A DNA stretch of 64,000 nt from Pipra filicauda (Eukaryota; Chordata; Aves; Passeriformes; Pipridae), in NCBI RefSeq assembly GCF_003945595.2, contig NW_024104898.1:496001-560000 (forward strand), given 5' to 3'. The notes below the pieces were generated by a model. The model had not been told where the DNA came from. It saw only the letters and a list, made by a program, of their open reading frames with translations, and did no database searches. Positions 49,236 through 62,700 of this stretch are shown here, in pieces. Every line of letters starts with the position of its first letter. Positions within the stretch are counted from its first letter, which is position 1. The translations under genes were made by a program, and so were the position numbers.

Positions 49236-52200
49236 TGAGTTTAGTAAATACAAATGCTCTAATTTAAGTACTCCAGTGCTGGGGCACTTGGAAGCTGGAT
49301 AGCTGAAACATTATTTAGAAAAGTATTCATAGTTAAATTCCAGACATTTTGAAATGCAATCTGTTCTGTACTTACATTTGTGTCCAAACATTGCTAACAG
49401 TGATTTTTAAAAGACATATAAACTCTATAAGATTAAGTTGATTCAAATGGAAATGGCTCACAATCCCATAAAGAAATTACCATGTTAGAGCATTCTCTTT
49501 TGGTGTCTTGTTATGAACTACATCTCTTTTCCTAATTCTCGAAGAAAGTAAGCTGGATATCAGGAAAGGCACACCTTATGCAGGCAATTCAAATACTCAT
49601 AATCTTGTATTTTAAAGGAAACAAGAATCTTCCACTTAGAAGAATGAGAGAAAACAGAAAACAATGACATAAAGTGGAGAGCATATAATATGGTTTAGAT
49701 GAACTAATCTGATTCAGAATAAAGTTCCCAGAAGCTCTTACTAATGTGATTCTCAATGTATTGTACTGATTCCTTTGAGTCAACAATGCTTATTCAGTTT
49801 GGACCTGATATAATCAGTTAACTTTGATGGACTGATTCCTGATTAACAGAGCTGTGACATCAAAATCCATCTCTCTTTAATTCTAGTTATGCCTCTGAGT
49901 ACTGATGTTAAAGTGAAGAAGAAAAATAGAATGCTACAATTCAATAAGTTTGGAAGATGATAGCATAATATAGTCCTAAACTCTTAAAAAAAAAAACCAA
50001 CAACTCACAGTTATTCCTATAAAGAGTAGACGATTTAGTAGTAGAAGAGTAGACTTTTCTTCAGATAACATTACTGTTGTGGCAGTTGGTGTCAGGAGAC
50101 TTTGAAACATAACCAAAGCTGAACTCATCTGAAAGAAGTACCATGCCGGTTACATCTTCTGAAGAACAATACGCTGGTGAGAGAGCTCTGAAATTGATTC
50201 TGCAAAATATCAAACATTGTCATCCTAATCCAGCAAAATCTTCAGGGATGGAATTAACTAAATTATTAGGGTCACTGAAATCAACAGGGCTGGTCCAATA
50301 ATGGGCAGCAAGCTCAGCACTCTGCAGTTTGATATCCCCAATAAGAACAATAAATGCAAAAGTCAATGCTCACTTTCTAATCCTACCAGTCTTTCCTTCA
50401 TCTTCCATATCAGAGCTGAAGGAGGCTATAGGTGTCAGTGACATTTGTAACCAACACAGCTTTTCTTTATCACTGTTTCCAACTGCAAGAAAACTGAGAA
50501 ATTACATTTGCTGCCCTGGAAATTCTCTTCAGTCACAGCCACTTTCCAATATGACCCCATTTTTTTGAATGTAATGTATTAAGGTATCCAGTGCCAGTAG
50601 CTGCCTGTATACGTTCATGTGCCTTGTAGTATAAGAAGTATGGGGAAACTATGTGATCTGAGGATGGAAAAGAGCTTGCTCAAATAACTCGATGCCACTT
50701 GTTGTATATGCTATGTCAGCTTGTGTATGTTCTTTCTCTCTTACCTTCTCTTAACATCTTCACCAATTTCAGTTTGAAATTGAGCCCAAATTGAAAAAAA
50801 AAAACAAAGATACAGAATAAATAAGTCAGTGACTAGGTGAAGGATGTATTTGTTATGAATAAGGGACTCTCTGTTTTCAGATACTCCACAGTCACTTTTA
50901 AAAAGATTTGATAAGCCTAGATGCATCTTCTCTTGCTAAAGACTGAAAGGGGATTGCTTCCTCACTGAAGAGCTGCTCTGTATGCTAAGTCAAACAGGAA
51001 AAGAAATCTTCATGGAAGTGTTATTTTTAGCATCTATATAAAAGCAGTAAAGCAGACTCGTAGTCTTGAACCTCAAAACCCAAAAGCCTCCTTTCTCTTG
51101 TTGTTCTTCAGGCTCTGCACAGCTTGGTTTCTTGCCCCTTCTTCCTCCCTGGACAGATTAGGGAACTGATGAGGATATCCTGATGCTTTTCAGCCAGTCC
51201 TTTGAACTTATCTGATAGCCAAGTCATTAGGCTTACAATATCAAGAGCTTTTTTCATCCATGGAGAAAAGGGCTGAATTTATCCTAAAAGCTTCCTCACA
51301 AACACTGTTTTGCAGATTATTTTTCTGTTTATCAGGAAAGCAGCATTACAAGAGGTGATCCCACCACTCATGAAACTGTCATTTCTTACTACTGTTTATC
51401 ATAGTGTGGCATTTTCATAACCAGTTACTTCAACACTAGCCACTTAAATATAGTTGCTTTTCTATCTTCAGGGGCACAGCTGTGTCACATCAGACATGCT
51501 ATTTTGTGAGAGGTTTCAGTTGCTCTGGCAACAGCCATTGATAAGCTCTGTCTGTGAGGCTGTAGAAATGAGAAATTGCTCAGAGGATACGTCCATGTCC
51601 TTCCCACTGGTGCTCTGACTTTGCCATACAAACAGCATCATATTTCTGAGAGACATCAATAAATGCATATCAAAGAGGACATTCCCGGACTATCACTGAG
51701 TACTACAGGGTGAGGAATTTATGAAATAAATACACTGGCTAAGAGTTAACTGGTTCTAATTCTATCGTACGCAACACATGAGGAAAGAGAGCTATGTTGC
51801 TATGCGTGACTGAAAATGCCACGTTAGAAATGGGGGTAATGCAGCTGCCAGCCCCACTGTTGACTTTGTGTGAACACCATCAGAGCCGAGAGTACACAGA
51901 ATGTTAGTAAGATTTTGTAGGGGTAATACCATACATGTTTATTTTTTATAGTTTTCGCTATCAGAAAAGTTGATGTTTCTTGGAATTTTCTTTACTTCCT
52001 TTAGGCAACATGATAATTATGCATCTGTGTTACAGTATGTCAGTCCAATCTAATTTATTTGCCATTTGGGTCAGATAAATATTCCTTTCTACTAATTAAT
52101 CTCAGCTTTGGACTGTGTCTCTGTAAAGTTGCTTCTTCTGTCACAGTCATATCAGATTAGATCACCTCTTTTTCTTTGGATTTTGGGTTATTAACCTAGT

Positions 52201-55200
52201 TTCTTCATGGAGCCTCTTGCTATTGAATTCCAGGGATCTTCTGGAAAGAGGGCCTTGACTTAACCCCTTCAGTTGCAGACAGATGTATGGGTGCAGTCCC
52301 TATGCTTATAAAAATGATGCCCAAAGATTAACTGTGACAAACCTTAAAGATTTTTCTTTCAGAAAGGTGAGATTGTCTCAGATTATAAAAAGCCAGTTTT
52401 GGGTAGGTGACTGTACAAACTAGAGATTTCTTCGCTCAGTCTTTCAGTGTATTTCATCTGCTGACGCAGTCAGAAAGAAGATATCTTAAGAATACTTGAG
52501 CCCTCAGGGCATATAAAAATATCCAGAAGATTCTGGTATCACCTAGTCAGTGACACAATTAAAGAGCATGAGGTCATCATCATGTTCTTGTCTGACAGCA
52601 CTAAGATGCAAAATCAGTTCTTGGCTGGATGGCAAATTAGGGATCAGGAAAAAATCAGATAATTTAGTAAAGGATCTATGGGTGTCTAATATCTCACAAG
52701 GTGACTCTAGTTACACTGTCATCAGCTTTATGACAGAAAGTTAAATGTAGGATATAAGTAGCTGTCATTTATCGTTTTGTTTGATGATGTTGAATAGAAC
52801 GAAAATATGATAAATTCAAGAGCAAAGAGAGAAACTCTGCTTGCCATTTTCAAAATCTGCTGCCTAGCAGACTGTAGCTCCTGTCCCATACAGTTGCACA
52901 AAAAAGTTCATTTGGGACTGAAACCGGTGTGAGCCCACGGCAGGTGTTACAGCAATCCAGATCTTGCTTCCTAGTAATGTGATAAAAGGGTTTTTTTGCC
53001 TTATTCCTCTAGGATGAATTCTTTTCCTAATTTGTAGTAACATTTTCAAGTTCTTTTTTCTGCTGTCTTTCAATTAATTTTTTTCTTCTGCTTTACAGTG
53101 CTCTATGTTTCACAATAAAATGTCATGTATCAAACATTCTTATAAAATGTGAGGCAGATCCCCCAAAACTGATTGGCTTTTAAATAAAATTATAATCCAA
53201 AAGTATTAATGAATTTCCAGTTCTCTTTAAATGTTTCTTGCTGTCAGCATTTTAAATCTGCATTTAAAAATTTTCCCCTCAAAACTGAAAGTATCTGAAA
53301 GTGTGACATTTTCATCACTTTTTTTCCATAATGAAAACATATGCAGTCTTTAAGTAACCTTATTGTAGCAGTTGAGAATCTGAGGGAACAACAGCTATTG
53401 CAGGAGTGTTAAGAATTGAAAGCACTGGTAATTGCACTAATTTTATTAATGCTGAATTCTTACAATTAGATTTCCAATCAGGAGCAAGAACGAAAGAAGT
53501 ATAATATCAACTTTTTCTCTAAATTTGCATATAAATTTTACCTTATGATACCCATGAGTATATAATCCTAATATAAATAATTCTAGCACTGCTGCTCTAT
53601 TATCAAAGCAGTAAAGATGCAGCAGAAAGGAGGCCCCAACAATAGGAAAATGTAAGTGTCTTAGAGAATAGCAGCTATAATCAGTGCTGAAAATTGCTAT
53701 ATGCATTCTACTAGTAGATACTGGGAGGTATGTTTTATTGAAGATGATATTCAGAGCTCAGCACTGGTTTCAACAGTGAATTTATGACAATTGAAACTGT
53801 CAAAGAGCATGGCATTTATGGCAGGCAAAAAGTGAGATTTGCTTATTCATAGACTTAATTAGATGTAAATTGAAGGCTTCAACAAAGATTTTGACCCCAC
53901 CCTGGGCTTCAGAAGCCCAGCTCACAAAGGGTTTTGCAGGCTGCTGCTGTGAAAAATAAGGAAAAAATGAGCTTCTTTTCAATAGTTTCGGATCTTTTGA
54001 GGCCAGCAAGGATCTAATGAGATTTTTAGAGAAGTCACTGACAAATGTAATGATACATCATGCTGAATGAAATAGAAGTCCTGCAGGAAAAAAGTCATAC
54101 ATCAGCTTCTAATTATTGGTACTGTATGAATATGAAGAGATGAAATTAAGGATTTATGGACAATTAAGTTATTCCTTTTGTCTCATGCCATCACAATGAA
54201 ACCTCAATGTTATTTTGTATCATTTTCATATATTTCTTACAGTTCTGTTTAGTAAAGTATCTTTAGTCTAATAACTGTTTCATCAATGTGGAAGTGAAAT
54301 TAGAAATTGTACAAGAGTAGATTAGTCTCTCTGCCATTGTTAGATTACATTTGATTGTTCCCCTCTCAATCTTACATATGTATAGGCTGAATAAAACTGT
54401 AGGAATGATTCTCGCATGGACAGAAATATCAAAACAAACCCATGTATATTTTCTGAATAAATTTTAATGGTTATTTAAGTATCATAATACTGGAGTGAAG
54501 TTTTAAGCTCATTAGAGCTATCTTTCTCCGTATAGATAGTTTTACAGAAATTCATAGGGACCATATGTATGCAGGGCATTTAAATCTGTCAGTAATCCCA
54601 GTGAAAAATAACAAATTCAGCTCAAGTGTGTCTTTCAGCTACATTGTTGGTCTCTTTCTCACAGGCTATGTATTGTCTTCTTCCCAAGATATTCCTTCCA
54701 GACTTTTGCAGCCATATTAACCCTGAGTAAGTGCTAGCTGTACGTCTGCTCCGTCATGTCCCCAGAAAACAGAATCTCCCTCCAATATTACGAACAAACA
54801 AGTAGAGAGGTAAGTGGTGCAGGGAAGGTGAGCAGACCACCAAGGTCCTTTAAAGCCCTCTGGATCTCACGTGTTTTGTGTTACTTCACTTTCTAAGAGT
54901 GTCTTTTCATCGTGAATGATGGGCCTCATGACTCATAAAGACAAGAAAGTACCAGGAATAAGTATGAGTTTACTTATTGTCAGCACTTCCAGGGATGCTA
55001 GTTTGAATACAGGTGCATCAGGGTTGTTGCTTCTCCTGTCCACATATACACTTTGTCATTTTTCCTACCAAAGAAATGGACAATGAAAAAAGCATTGATG
55101 GTTTATCAAATGAAACATCTGACTACATGCTTTGTACCTCTAGCATATTAAAGCACATAGAAGTTATGAAAACCTTGCAGCTCACTATTACAACAGGAGA

Positions 55201-58200
55201 ACACAGTAAGGTCTCCTATTCCACTAACAAGTTACAACTTGCTATTACATGGCCTTCCATGACACTGGCTCTTGTCAGTTATTTTTTTTTCCCTGTGCTG
55301 AACTTAGTAAGACGTTCTGATCAGATAAGACAAAATATTACAAAAGTAGTTGTTCCTCTGATTAAATACTGCAGTTTTCCACCATTTTGAGAGAACAGAC
55401 TACACAAACCTTTGTCACAAACAGATTTGTGGCATAAATTACCTAGTCCATTTTCAGTCTTAAACAAGGAAGCACATTGAGGAATTTTGTCTTCTTTTCC
55501 AAAATGCTTTAAGCTTATGTTTCAGATATTTTTCTTGTGTGGTTTCAGTCTCCCATTGCTAATTAGACCAATCCTGGATGCCACCTTAAAAAAAAAAAAA
55601 AAAAGGAAAGAAAGGCTATTTTACTGTTTTCTTTCTGAGTGTAGAATAACTTTAAGAGGGAGTACATTTTTCCATGTAGCTGATAGGACTTCATAATAAA
55701 TTACTATGAGTAATAATTAAGTTTGATCCTTCTAGTTCTCCCTTTAATATTTGTCCTTTCTTTGCTTGCCACATCTAGTAATGTTTCTAGAAATGTGAAA
55801 AGTAACCATATCTTCTGTCCTAACAAATGTAAATACCGATTCAGTTAGTCACATCCTAGAGATCCCATGTAGTGCATGTAGGAGCTCTGGATGACATGTT
55901 TACAATATTTCAGAGCCATTGATAAATCATCCTGTTAGTCTCATAAAGCTATAAATGCTCAATATAAACAAGGCATTGATAAGACATAAATCTTCTCACC
56001 AAATCAACTCTCTCATATGTAAGAAAATGCTTTTTGGAAAGTACCATGTTGTCTGTAAATGAGTTAACTCTTCAGTTTCCTGAAGAAAAACTATGTATAT
56101 TCCATTAACAGTTTAAGTGTTTTTCTTTCCGTTAAATTTACTGTTTTCTCAAATATTCCAATTTTATTTCTTACTGTTCATTTCCTTCTGCATGTGGAAT
56201 TCCTCATTTGTTTGTAAATATACCCTGTCTGTACTAGCTGGCAAAAAGTTTCTAAACAAAGTTTGTGATTTAGATTTAAGCTACATGAACCTGAAAATAA
56301 ATATGGATCCATTTAACAACAAAATGGCTTTTTTTGCTGCAATATCTAATGGATCCATTGAACTTCATCTTATTTCCTTTAAAGGGTAGGCTCTGATGTC
56401 TCTACTTTCTCCAAGTACAGGCCCTCATATGTAGAAAACAACCAGACCTCAGCAGCCCTCTCAGACAGCTGTACATCCTGTTTCTTCTCTCAGGATCTTG
56501 GGGAGAAGCTGATAGAAGGGCTTACAAAAAGTTGTTCCTTGCTCTAAAAATATCACTCATTTTAATTTCCTGAGGCTTCTAGCCTCTCATCAAAATATCT
56601 GGGAATCCAAACAAATAGAGACCTGATGGAGTGCTCAGTTCAGTCAAGTGAAACATAACCCTGTAACACTGTTCTCAGGAAGTAGATTCTGATGGATGAT
56701 AGACAGCTGAGAACCACCAAAACTTCGAGTCTGTCCTTCCCCTCTCTGCTCTGCCTCCACTTCCAAATACTTTTTAGCATCTTGCTCAAACCCAACACCA
56801 GTGTCAGTGCCTCTTTTTGACAGGTTGTTTGGAAACAAGAGCAGATTCCTTCCTGAGCAGACTATTGTCAAACATAGCACAGAGCATTTGGCCCTGAGTT
56901 TTCACTTGGCACCACAATGTCCAATCCCACATCCCAGTTTTGCTTTAGAAGGTATTAAGGAAATGCTGGGAACAAACTAACATTTATCACTGTGGCAGGC
57001 CAGCAAATCAAACCAAATGGAGTCATTTATTCAATACTGCAGATACACTGACCAAAAATAGGCTTAGTGGTCACTTGCATTGTCTTCCCCAAATGCCTTT
57101 TGTTACCACTGTGTAATAATTACTCACTGAAGTGAGTAATAAACCACATTCATTGTTCCTCTTTGTATTTGGGAATAAAAATTTATATGTTGTAAGGTGA
57201 TATGTGTAGATGTTTAAAACTGTTCACACCAGCCTGCAGGGAGAATTTCAGTCAGGATGAGTAACTAATTAACTCTCCAGTACTCTGAATCTTTAGGAAG
57301 TTGTGGGGTGTTTTTCAACATTAAAATACACATTTCACATGTGAAACCCCATATTTTTCATTTGTGATATGAAATATTCTTTCTCAAGCATAATTATATC
57401 CATATTTGAAGGCCATTTTACACCTCTAAAATGACATCTCAGGAATGGGGAGGAGGACAGGGCTTGCCCCTCCATCACCAGCATGCAGTCTACTCTGGAA
57501 CAGTCTAGACATGGGACACTGGATTATCGCCAGTGCTTCATGACTGTGCTAGCCAGCTGTAGTGACAAAGCTTAACTCCTCTCCTCTTTTCTCCCACTGT
57601 TTCCTATCAGCCATTCCTTCCATATTCTGACACAATGTTTTTCCCTATCTTCTCTCAGACTCCTCAGAGATGCCACCAAACTACTGTTCTGGGAATAGGA
57701 AGAGTGGTGGAGCCGTGGCAGGAGAAGAAATAATGAAAACTAACAGGAAGGGAAAAAAACCTCATGCTTCCTCTCTTTCCTGAGAAATTTATGCCTACTA
57801 AGTATAAGGCAGTCATGGCTTAAATAGGATATGGACCTCTTAAAATTATTAAAATTATCCAAGGTAAGAGCTTATTAGAGTTATGCTCTGGTGGCTCACA
57901 GCTTCTGGGGTCAATCCTAACTCATTTGCAATGGAAAAAATAAAGATTAATATCACTGAAGTAAATAGCTCTAGTTTGACTGAAAAGCAATATCAGAACT
58001 AAAGACATTGTACACATTCTCTAAACTTTAGCTATGCTGTATATAGGCAGGAATTTCAAGGAGATGCAGAAAACCTACGACCTCAAAATATTTAATCTCA
58101 AAAGTACTTAGAGATCAGAAGTTAGTTAGATGTCTAAATGTAGATATCGTACATGTTTAGAAGCAACCTAATCTGGGACCGTAGCTCTGTTGTTACCTAG

Positions 58201-58483
58201 CTCTTCATACCTCTTTACCTACGACCCTACACAGACCTTCTCTGAAAAATATGCTCTAAGGATTTCTACTGTGTCACATGTTTGGTTTCTAAGGAGAGGG
58301 CTGAGTAGCTGGGCCATGCTGGGAACTTGGAGAGGAATAGTGCCATGTCACTTAGAGCAAGCAAGGGGAGATGTTGATTCTGCCCCCTTGTTTAAAGCAC
58401 TCAAACAAAAAAAAGACTAATCTTTTTCTGCACATCTCAAAGAGTGCAAGAAACAGTGCACTTTTAATTTAATTTTTATTAGA
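49236..58483. other. anonymous non-coding sequence
   Basis: About 9 kb with no recognisable exon, RNA gene or repeat family. A 125-codon frame at 55013-55390 (+) has no domain and ordinary AT-rich composition. A run of about 18 A lies at 55587. A perfect 10-bp inverted pair (ATTACTCACT/AGTGAGTAAT with a GA centre) occurs at 57119-57140. The piece 57904-57965 faintly resembles an old amniote repeat. Confidence 0.5.
57119..57140. repeat. perfect 10-bp palindrome
   Basis: ATTACTCACT at 57119-57128 and its exact reverse complement at 57131-57140 flank GA. It contains a TGAGTAAT word in both orientations, similar to half of an AP-1 or bZIP site. The palindrome is visible; any binding role is speculative. 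Confidence 0.8.
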
Positions 58484-58626
58484 TCACAAATCACAGAATA
58501 TTCTGAGTTGGAAGGGACACACGAGGATCATCAAGTCCAACTCTTAAGTGAATGGCACATACAGGGATTGAACCCGTGACCTTGGCATTATTAGCACCAA
58601 GTTTTAACTAACTAAGCTAACATCAG
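58484..58626 (-). mobile_element. TguSINE1-like SINE, second copy
   Basis: Reverse-oriented SINE. On the - strand: box A TTAGCTTAGTTAG (58608-58620), anticodon region GGTGCTAATAATGCCAAGG keeping the Ile AAT anticodon loop CTAATAA, box B GGTTCAATCCC (58564-58574), then the CR1-derived tail ATTCACTTAAGAGTTGGACT, GATCATCCT-like sequence and CCCTTCCAACTCAGAATATTCTGTGAT, with an extra TTGTGAT repeat at the terminus. Compared with the 37.9 kb copy, the tail is nearer the CR1 consensus and the anticodon is better kept, but the D-arm is more decayed (AGTTAAAAC). Confidence 0.93.
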
Positions 58627-58902
58627 AGTCTTTTTTTGTTGGATGAGAGAAAAGTAATTCAAGAAAACTGGCACTAAAACCCATATCTGCCCACTTTCAG
58701 GGATGATGAACCGTATTAATACAGCCTCTGGATCAACGCTGGAATTTTCTCGCTCTCTTTCTGACCCTTTCTGCATTTTTAGATTCTCAATACAAAATAA
58801 AAAATGAAGGCAAGATAAAGCTGCTGAGGAATTTGAATGCCCTGAGCAGAGATACCTTGACTGCATGAGGTTTTAGGAAAAGTATGTGTGAGTGCATGGG
58901 AT
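58627..58902. other. anonymous non-coding spacer
   Basis: No recognisable feature between the SINE and the TG microsatellite. Confidence 0.5.
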
Positions 58903-58950
58903 TGTGTGTGTGTGTGTGTGTATGTGTTCCTGTGTGCTTGTGTGTGTGTG
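58903..58950. repeat. (TG)n microsatellite, interrupted
   Basis: Nine pure TG units (58903-58920), then TA and further TGTG blocks interrupted by TTCC and CT up to 58950. Interruptions suggest an ageing dinucleotide repeat. It produces a His/Thr-rich frame on the - strand and a Cys/Val-rich frame on the + strand, both artefacts. Confidence 0.95.
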
Positions 58951-61900
58951 ATATGGCTTGGGGATATGAGGAGTCAGACCACACACTGGAAGAGAGAGAA
59001 AAAGCAGCTGCATCAATGTGAAGAGAACTGCTGTGTAAGCTTGTGGGAAGCCTGGAGAGGTAACTCTTGGATTAAGGTTCTGGCAGAAAAAGTCTTGGAG
59101 AGGTAAGTGAAGAAGCTGTCATTGGTTGTTTAATTTTTTTCTGCAGTCAAAGTGAGATTTGTACATTCCTGTAAATCAAGTTGTGTAGAAGGTGTGTGAT
59201 TGAATCCATTACTAATTTTTCTTCCCACATGGCAGATCCAAAGAGATCCTGATCTAACAGCTGACTAGATGAAAACATGCTGCTACTAGCAGTAGCAAGC
59301 TTTCTTCTCTGCTCCTGGGGAATGTGAAGATATTTTTAAGAATATTCATATTTTTATATTTCAGTGCTGTGCCTACTACCTCACTACTCCTGCCCCTTTT
59401 TCATGGTACTCAAAGATGCTCCTATTTTATAAAACCAGACTTCAGTTGTAGTCCATCATTTTGATCCTTTTGTTTTGAAATAACTGAAAAACTCTGAGTT
59501 ATCCCAAGAAGAAGATTGGCTGGCTTCCCACATTAGCTGTACTTCTGTGAAGCTTCATCAATTGACTCTAAGTTTGAAGTGAATACAGCAAATCAGATCC
59601 TTTAGGTTACTCCAAGTTTACACAAGAAACAAGACTCAGCTGACAAGTATAGACCTTAATGGTAAATCTTACCTGTCTTTTCTCACAATCAGTGCATGGC
59701 ACGTCACCCACTGACAAGAGAGGAAGAGAGGCTAACAGGGAAACATACGACTGAAAGTCCAAAATAATGCTCCTCTTTGTTAAAGGGAGAAGAGATGCTG
59801 AAGAAGTCAGTCAGCTTTCTTTTGAAAGGAGCCAGGAGGCTCCTTTCCTCCCTCTGAGGAAACCCTCTGACTTTTGGAAGGAAGAATCTACCTACAGAAA
59901 CAAAAATTGCTCAAGCCTAAGAGAAGTGAATGAACTGCAGGCTGGCTGCTGTGTTGAAAGCAAGTAGTGCTGGCTTCTGCAGAGACAAGGGAAGAATGTA
60001 AATAAGCATCTCCATCTGACCTCAACAACCCAGTAGTACTGACAATTTTTAAGATGTAGATTTAATTTATATACAAATGATGCACACACAAATCCTGCTT
60101 AGAAGTGAGACAGTGATCACGATTCACATTTCCTGCTGCATGAGCACCCAGGTGAAATTTCTCCCCATTCACTGTCAGCAGTGGCCCAGGTCTGGCTTAG
60201 GCTCAGACTCAGGCTGAAGCTCAGCTTCCACAGCAGTTCTTGGGGCTCATCCCATCAGCTCCCAGCAATGTGGACTGCAAGGCTGTAAAAAGCCAACATG
60301 GAATTTAACTGAATAAATAGTTTAGCAATGAATATTACAAAGTAACCTTTTACTTGGTCTTTAAACAAAAAAACAAAAAAAAACCAGGGGATAGATGTTT
60401 TGCTGCCAGTTTGTGTGTTTATTTTCCAGTTGCCATAGAAAATAATTGACCTATTTTCTTCCAAGAATAAATATCTTTATTCAAGCTCCCTAAAAAAACA
60501 GGCAGCCAAGACTTGCACTGAGGCCCCACCCGTGCTGTCTGCTGCTACAGCCCACAGCGGACAGATTAAGCTTTACCATTTTTAATGAGGCTTTTGAACT
60601 GTTGGATGAAAATGTGTTTCTTACAGTACATTTATCCTGCTGACTCCTACTGTTTCAGATCAGAGATTTGGTTCTAATGAGAAACCTATGTAAAGAAGAC
60701 AAGACATTCAACAGGGTCATTGCCCTGGCCTCGTTCCTTGCCATTTCTTTACATCTTCCAAGCAGATAACTAAGCCACCTTTCAGGATGTTTCTCCTGGT
60801 CATTCCTTCTTCTTTTCCCTGCTCTGGAAACATAAGGGCTTCATCAAAAGGCCACTGAATTTACAGGAAGAGTTGATGGCATCAGGATTTCAATGCTAAG
60901 TAGATTATCCTTTGTTTCTGGGTCATTTTCTTTCTTTTGTTCATGGATGTAAAATGGAGTCCTTTTGGAACTCCTCATGCAGCTCCCCTCTGAGAACCAG
61001 GACATTTGCTCCATTACCCTCTCTGTAACCCCAGAAAATGTACTCAGACACTACTTCAGTCACCGTTTCCCCTTATACTAGTCCCTGAATATTCATCTCT
61101 GTGTGTTGTTCATGTTTGCATACTTCTGTCCACTTGAAATCATGCTAAAATTATTTCTGCCAGATTATAAGCAGTGTTTCTATTTATATATCATGGACTT
61201 GTTTTTCATTGCTGCTAAGCACTGCACTGAATCTCTGAGAGTTTTTATCTATTGCTTTGTCCACAACATTTCTGTTCAATGTTCAGTGGTGTACATGGTA
61301 AGTGGTGCACATGGCAGACTGAGAGTGTCTGGCGCACTCCTACCTCATTTACTGAAAATGTGGAAGCACGTGGCAGAGGCAGCACAAGAATACACAAAAT
61401 GAAAGAACAGCCCTGTTATTCTGATTTGATTTTATGTACCTGGATAGGTAGTTGTTAGGAACAGCTATGGTTGCTTCTGTCCTTCTAGTGCAGAAGAGTG
61501 AGCATTTTCACACCCATCTACTAGGCAGTCAGAAATATGACCCAGAAGGAGGACTAAATAGAAAATTCCCCAGAATCATGGTTGCATCTGTGGTGTCATT
61601 TGGGAAATATTTGAACTCAGACTTGTTCCTTTTCCTTGTGTGAATGTAAGGTGTGACCCGGCCGTGGGATCAGGCACATACTAGAGGAGAGAGTCAGAGC
61701 ATATCCTTCACCTGAGTGGCAGTTCAAGCACCCATCTCCATGGGCACTTTGCTCGGCCTGGTAGGTACTGCTCTTCCAACAGGCTGACAGGGACAGCCCT
61801 TGGCACTCTGTGAGCTGCAGGGATGTGGCTGGTGTGCCTCACACAGCAGGCACTGCAGGTGTGAGCACATGCCATGCACCCACTCCTCCTCTGTACTCCA

Positions 61901-62029
61901 AACCTCCATATGGAATGTACAACGGGGACACTTGGATGTGGCTCCCAAGCCTATTTATCACATCTACAAAGGGAAATGGCTGTAATACACACATCCTCTC
62001 TCTCAGCTACCCTTACAGAACATCATGTA
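58951..62029. other. anonymous non-coding sequence
   Basis: No gene recognised. The segment 61660-61960 is locally more GC-rich, with open frames on both strands (61724-61948 -, 61800-61985 +, 61810-62037 +), but none shows a domain. Confidence 0.5.
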
Positions 62030-62200
62030 TGCTTTAAAATGTAGTTGTTTAAACAAATCCATCTTATTTGTAAATTCCTTTTAAAAATATGCAAATAATC
62101 AAAAATGCTTTCTTAGTGCACATTACAAGATTATTTCGGATATTAAATTAAAATTGAGAATAGCTGGAATTTCTGAGGTAAATAAGACTGATGGCCACTG
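62030..62200. promoter_or_regulatory. candidate conserved non-coding element (octamer and forkhead words)
   Basis: Contains the POU octamer ATGCAAAT at 62089-62096 and a palindromic forkhead-like TGTTTAAACA at 62046-62055 within AT-rich, repeat-free sequence. These words are common enough to arise by chance; the cluster is suggestive only. Confidence 0.28.
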
Positions 62201-62504
62201 GGAAAAGGAAAGGAATATTGTTATTTACTCAGTGTTGACTGTAACACCAAGTTAAAAAAGTGTCTTCCCACTAAGTCTTCATGTATGTGAGTTAAGTGAT
62301 CTCAAAAATGTTTATGAGTATCACCATTCCAGCATGACAAATTGCTTCATATTCTCCATGGATTTATAGCCAGATAAATAGAGGCAGTGTTTATTTTGCC
62401 ACTCAGCAGATCTTTCAAATATTATCAATGTGGCATATTTCCTTTGTTTTATTTTATTTCAAGTGGAATTCTATTTAAGACTTTAGGTCACTGCTTTGTG
62501 CCCT
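62201..62504. other. anonymous non-coding spacer
   Basis: No gene or repeat recognised between two candidate regulatory stretches. Confidence 0.45.
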
Positions 62505-62700
62505 TGGGCTGGGTACAGATCTTTAACCGAGCCACTGTAAATAAACGGTAGTGATTTCCATGTGATTGCAGCTCATGACAACGCTGTCGGGAACATTTTC
62601 TTTAAATGCCATGTCGCTTTCACCTACTGCCTTCAGGCCAGTGCGTGACATGCAGTAAGTGTCAAGCGAAATGTCACATCTGGGAGGAAGAGCTTGTGTG
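62505..62700. promoter_or_regulatory. candidate conserved non-coding element with clustered CpG
   Basis: Seven CpGs (62528, 62546, 62582, 62588, 62614, 62644, 62667) lie within 140 bp, although GC content is ordinary and the flanks have almost none. Local CpG retention without GC enrichment fits either low germline methylation or purifying selection, both typical of enhancers. There is no open frame and no repeat signature. Confidence 0.35.

Noticed and set aside
55013..55390. 125-codon open frame on the + strand
   Set aside because: No domain, no conserved motif, and AT-rich codon content indistinguishable from the surrounding non-coding DNA.
58787..59106. His/Thr-rich and Cys/Val-rich frames on opposite strands
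   Set aside because: Both are translations of the TG microsatellite.
61660..61960. GC-richer segment with several open frames, considered as an exon
   Set aside because: Frames are open on both strands and none has a domain or convincing splice borders; GC content alone explains it.
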